Assembly: GCA_028694565.1 (NCBI GenBank)
Contig: JAQVKR010000010.1
Coordinates: forward strand, 1 to 16,627
From: Gammaproteobacteria bacterium
Lineage (GTDB): Bacteria; Pseudomonadota; Gammaproteobacteria; DSM-26407
Length of the DNA stretch: 16,627 bases
Direction: 5' to 3'
The position numbers and the translations under genes were made by a program. Positions 16,293 to 16,627 of the stretch are shown here, piece after piece (position 1 is the stretch's first letter; every line of letters starts with the position of its first letter). Under the pieces are notes generated by a model, which saw only the letters and a program-made list of their open reading frames with translations, did no database searches and was not told where the DNA came from.

Positions 16293-16577
16293 TCATTGCA
16301 ATCCCAGCAGGTAGGCCCCGGCGATGGATGCGCCCACCGCGGCGAGCCAGAGGAACAGCACCACCCGCCAGAACAGGCGCACGCGGCGCAGGCCCATGAA
16401 CCAGTCCACCACCAGCTGTCCCTTCACCAGGGTGGTGAGGAGGACGAAGCCCACCGCGGCCAGCCCGCCCAGGTGCAGCTCGCCCACCGTATAGGTGACC
16501 CCCGTCAGCGCCACGAGCACCAGCCACACGGCGGTGCAGGGGCGGATGAACCGGGTTTCCGCTGTCGTTGTCGTCAT
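16293..16577 (-). CDS. norF: NorF-like, prokaryotic cytochrome c oxidase subunit IV family protein
   Basis: A 94-residue membrane protein with three predicted segments (about 13-31, 36-56, 69-92). KGQLVVDWFMGLRRV (52-66), a Lys-Gly opening plus FMGLR turn between the second and third helices, is typical of the small subunit-IV-like proteins encoded in nor clusters. NorF is accessory to NO reductase and not part of the catalytic NorBC core. The ATG at 16575-16577 has only a modest AGG upstream, overlapping the norE stop, so coupling to norE translation is likely. Confidence 0.8.
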   Translation of the reverse strand: MTTTTAETRFIRPCTAVWLVLVALTGVTYTVGELHLGGLAAVGFVLLTTLVKGQLVVDWFMGLRRVRLFWRVVLFLWLAAVGASIAGAYLLGLQ

Positions 16578-16583
16578 CTTCGC

Positions 16584-16627
16584 TTACCTGATTACATAGA
16601 CCAGGGGGAACAGGATGATCCAGACCA
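16584..16627 (-). CDS. norE: NorE-like, cytochrome c oxidase subunit III family protein, C-terminal end only
   Basis: The last 13 complete codons read VWIILFPLVYVIR and end in TAA at 16584-16586, six bases before norF. This matches the final helix of haem-copper oxidase subunit III proteins, which close with a DLVW-(I/V)-x-LFP-type helix. Together with the norF neighbour it points to norE running off the right edge. The piece is very short, so the family call rests on this motif and on gene order. Confidence 0.6.
   Translation of the reverse strand, partial: VWIILFPLVYVIR

Noticed and set aside
15005..16399. A 464-codon plus-strand open frame opposite norQ and norF
   Set aside because: Antisense to genes with clear family motifs; no motif or start signal of its own.

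Overview
The window is GC-rich bacterial DNA, densely coding with no paralogue-free filler. It carries an ATP-type PEP carboxykinase, two pyruvate:ferredoxin oxidoreductases, and part of a nitric-oxide-reductase accessory cluster with a membrane polyferredoxin. This mix suggests a facultatively anaerobic, denitrifying proteobacterium, perhaps a sulfur-oxidising or phototrophic gammaproteobacterium of the Chromatiales/Ectothiorhodospiraceae kind. That placement is inferred from gene content and composition only.

Layout. Bases 1-964 (minus) are the N-terminal part of pckA, reading off the left edge. A 331-base divergent promoter region follows. On the plus strand come a full-length single-chain NifJ-type PFOR (1296-4919) and a dihydroorotate-dehydrogenase-like flavoprotein (4974-5990), ending in a strong hairpin. 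A 548-base non-coding gap (5991-6538) holds a C-rich stretch, an AT-rich island with TGC/GCA dyads, a run of potential hairpins and a triple TATCAG element next to the ribosome binding site. It leads into a second 2-oxoacid:ferredoxin oxidoreductase, encoded as two polypeptides (alpha-gamma 6539-8572, ferredoxin-beta 8620-10245) and closed by a perfect 18-bp dyad. An FNR/Anr-like box then precedes a bacteriohemerythrin (10448-10867) and a periplasmic di-haem cytochrome c peroxidase (10911-11906). A roughly 200-bp inverted-repeat element (11931-12133) separates this pair from the convergent cluster. On the minus strand, in transcription order, that cluster is norE (last codons only), norF, norQ, a small membrane protein, a NapH/CcoG-like 4Fe-4S membrane protein and norD.

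How the parts may work together. PckA and the two PFORs sit at the PEP-pyruvate-acetyl-CoA node and would control carbon flow and reduced ferredoxin supply at low oxygen. PFORs are typically oxygen-sensitive. The adjacent hemerythrin and peroxidase, behind an FNR-like site, could bind oxygen and remove peroxide around the oxic-anoxic transition. The nor cluster supplies the AAA+/VWA pair NorQ-NorD that matures NO reductase. Two genes lie between norQ and norD, and the last three genes overlap by one base each. The most interesting hypothesis is that the inserted polyferredoxin provides electrons, perhaps for ferric reduction, to the NorQ-NorD-dependent insertion of non-haem iron. norB and norC are not in the window.
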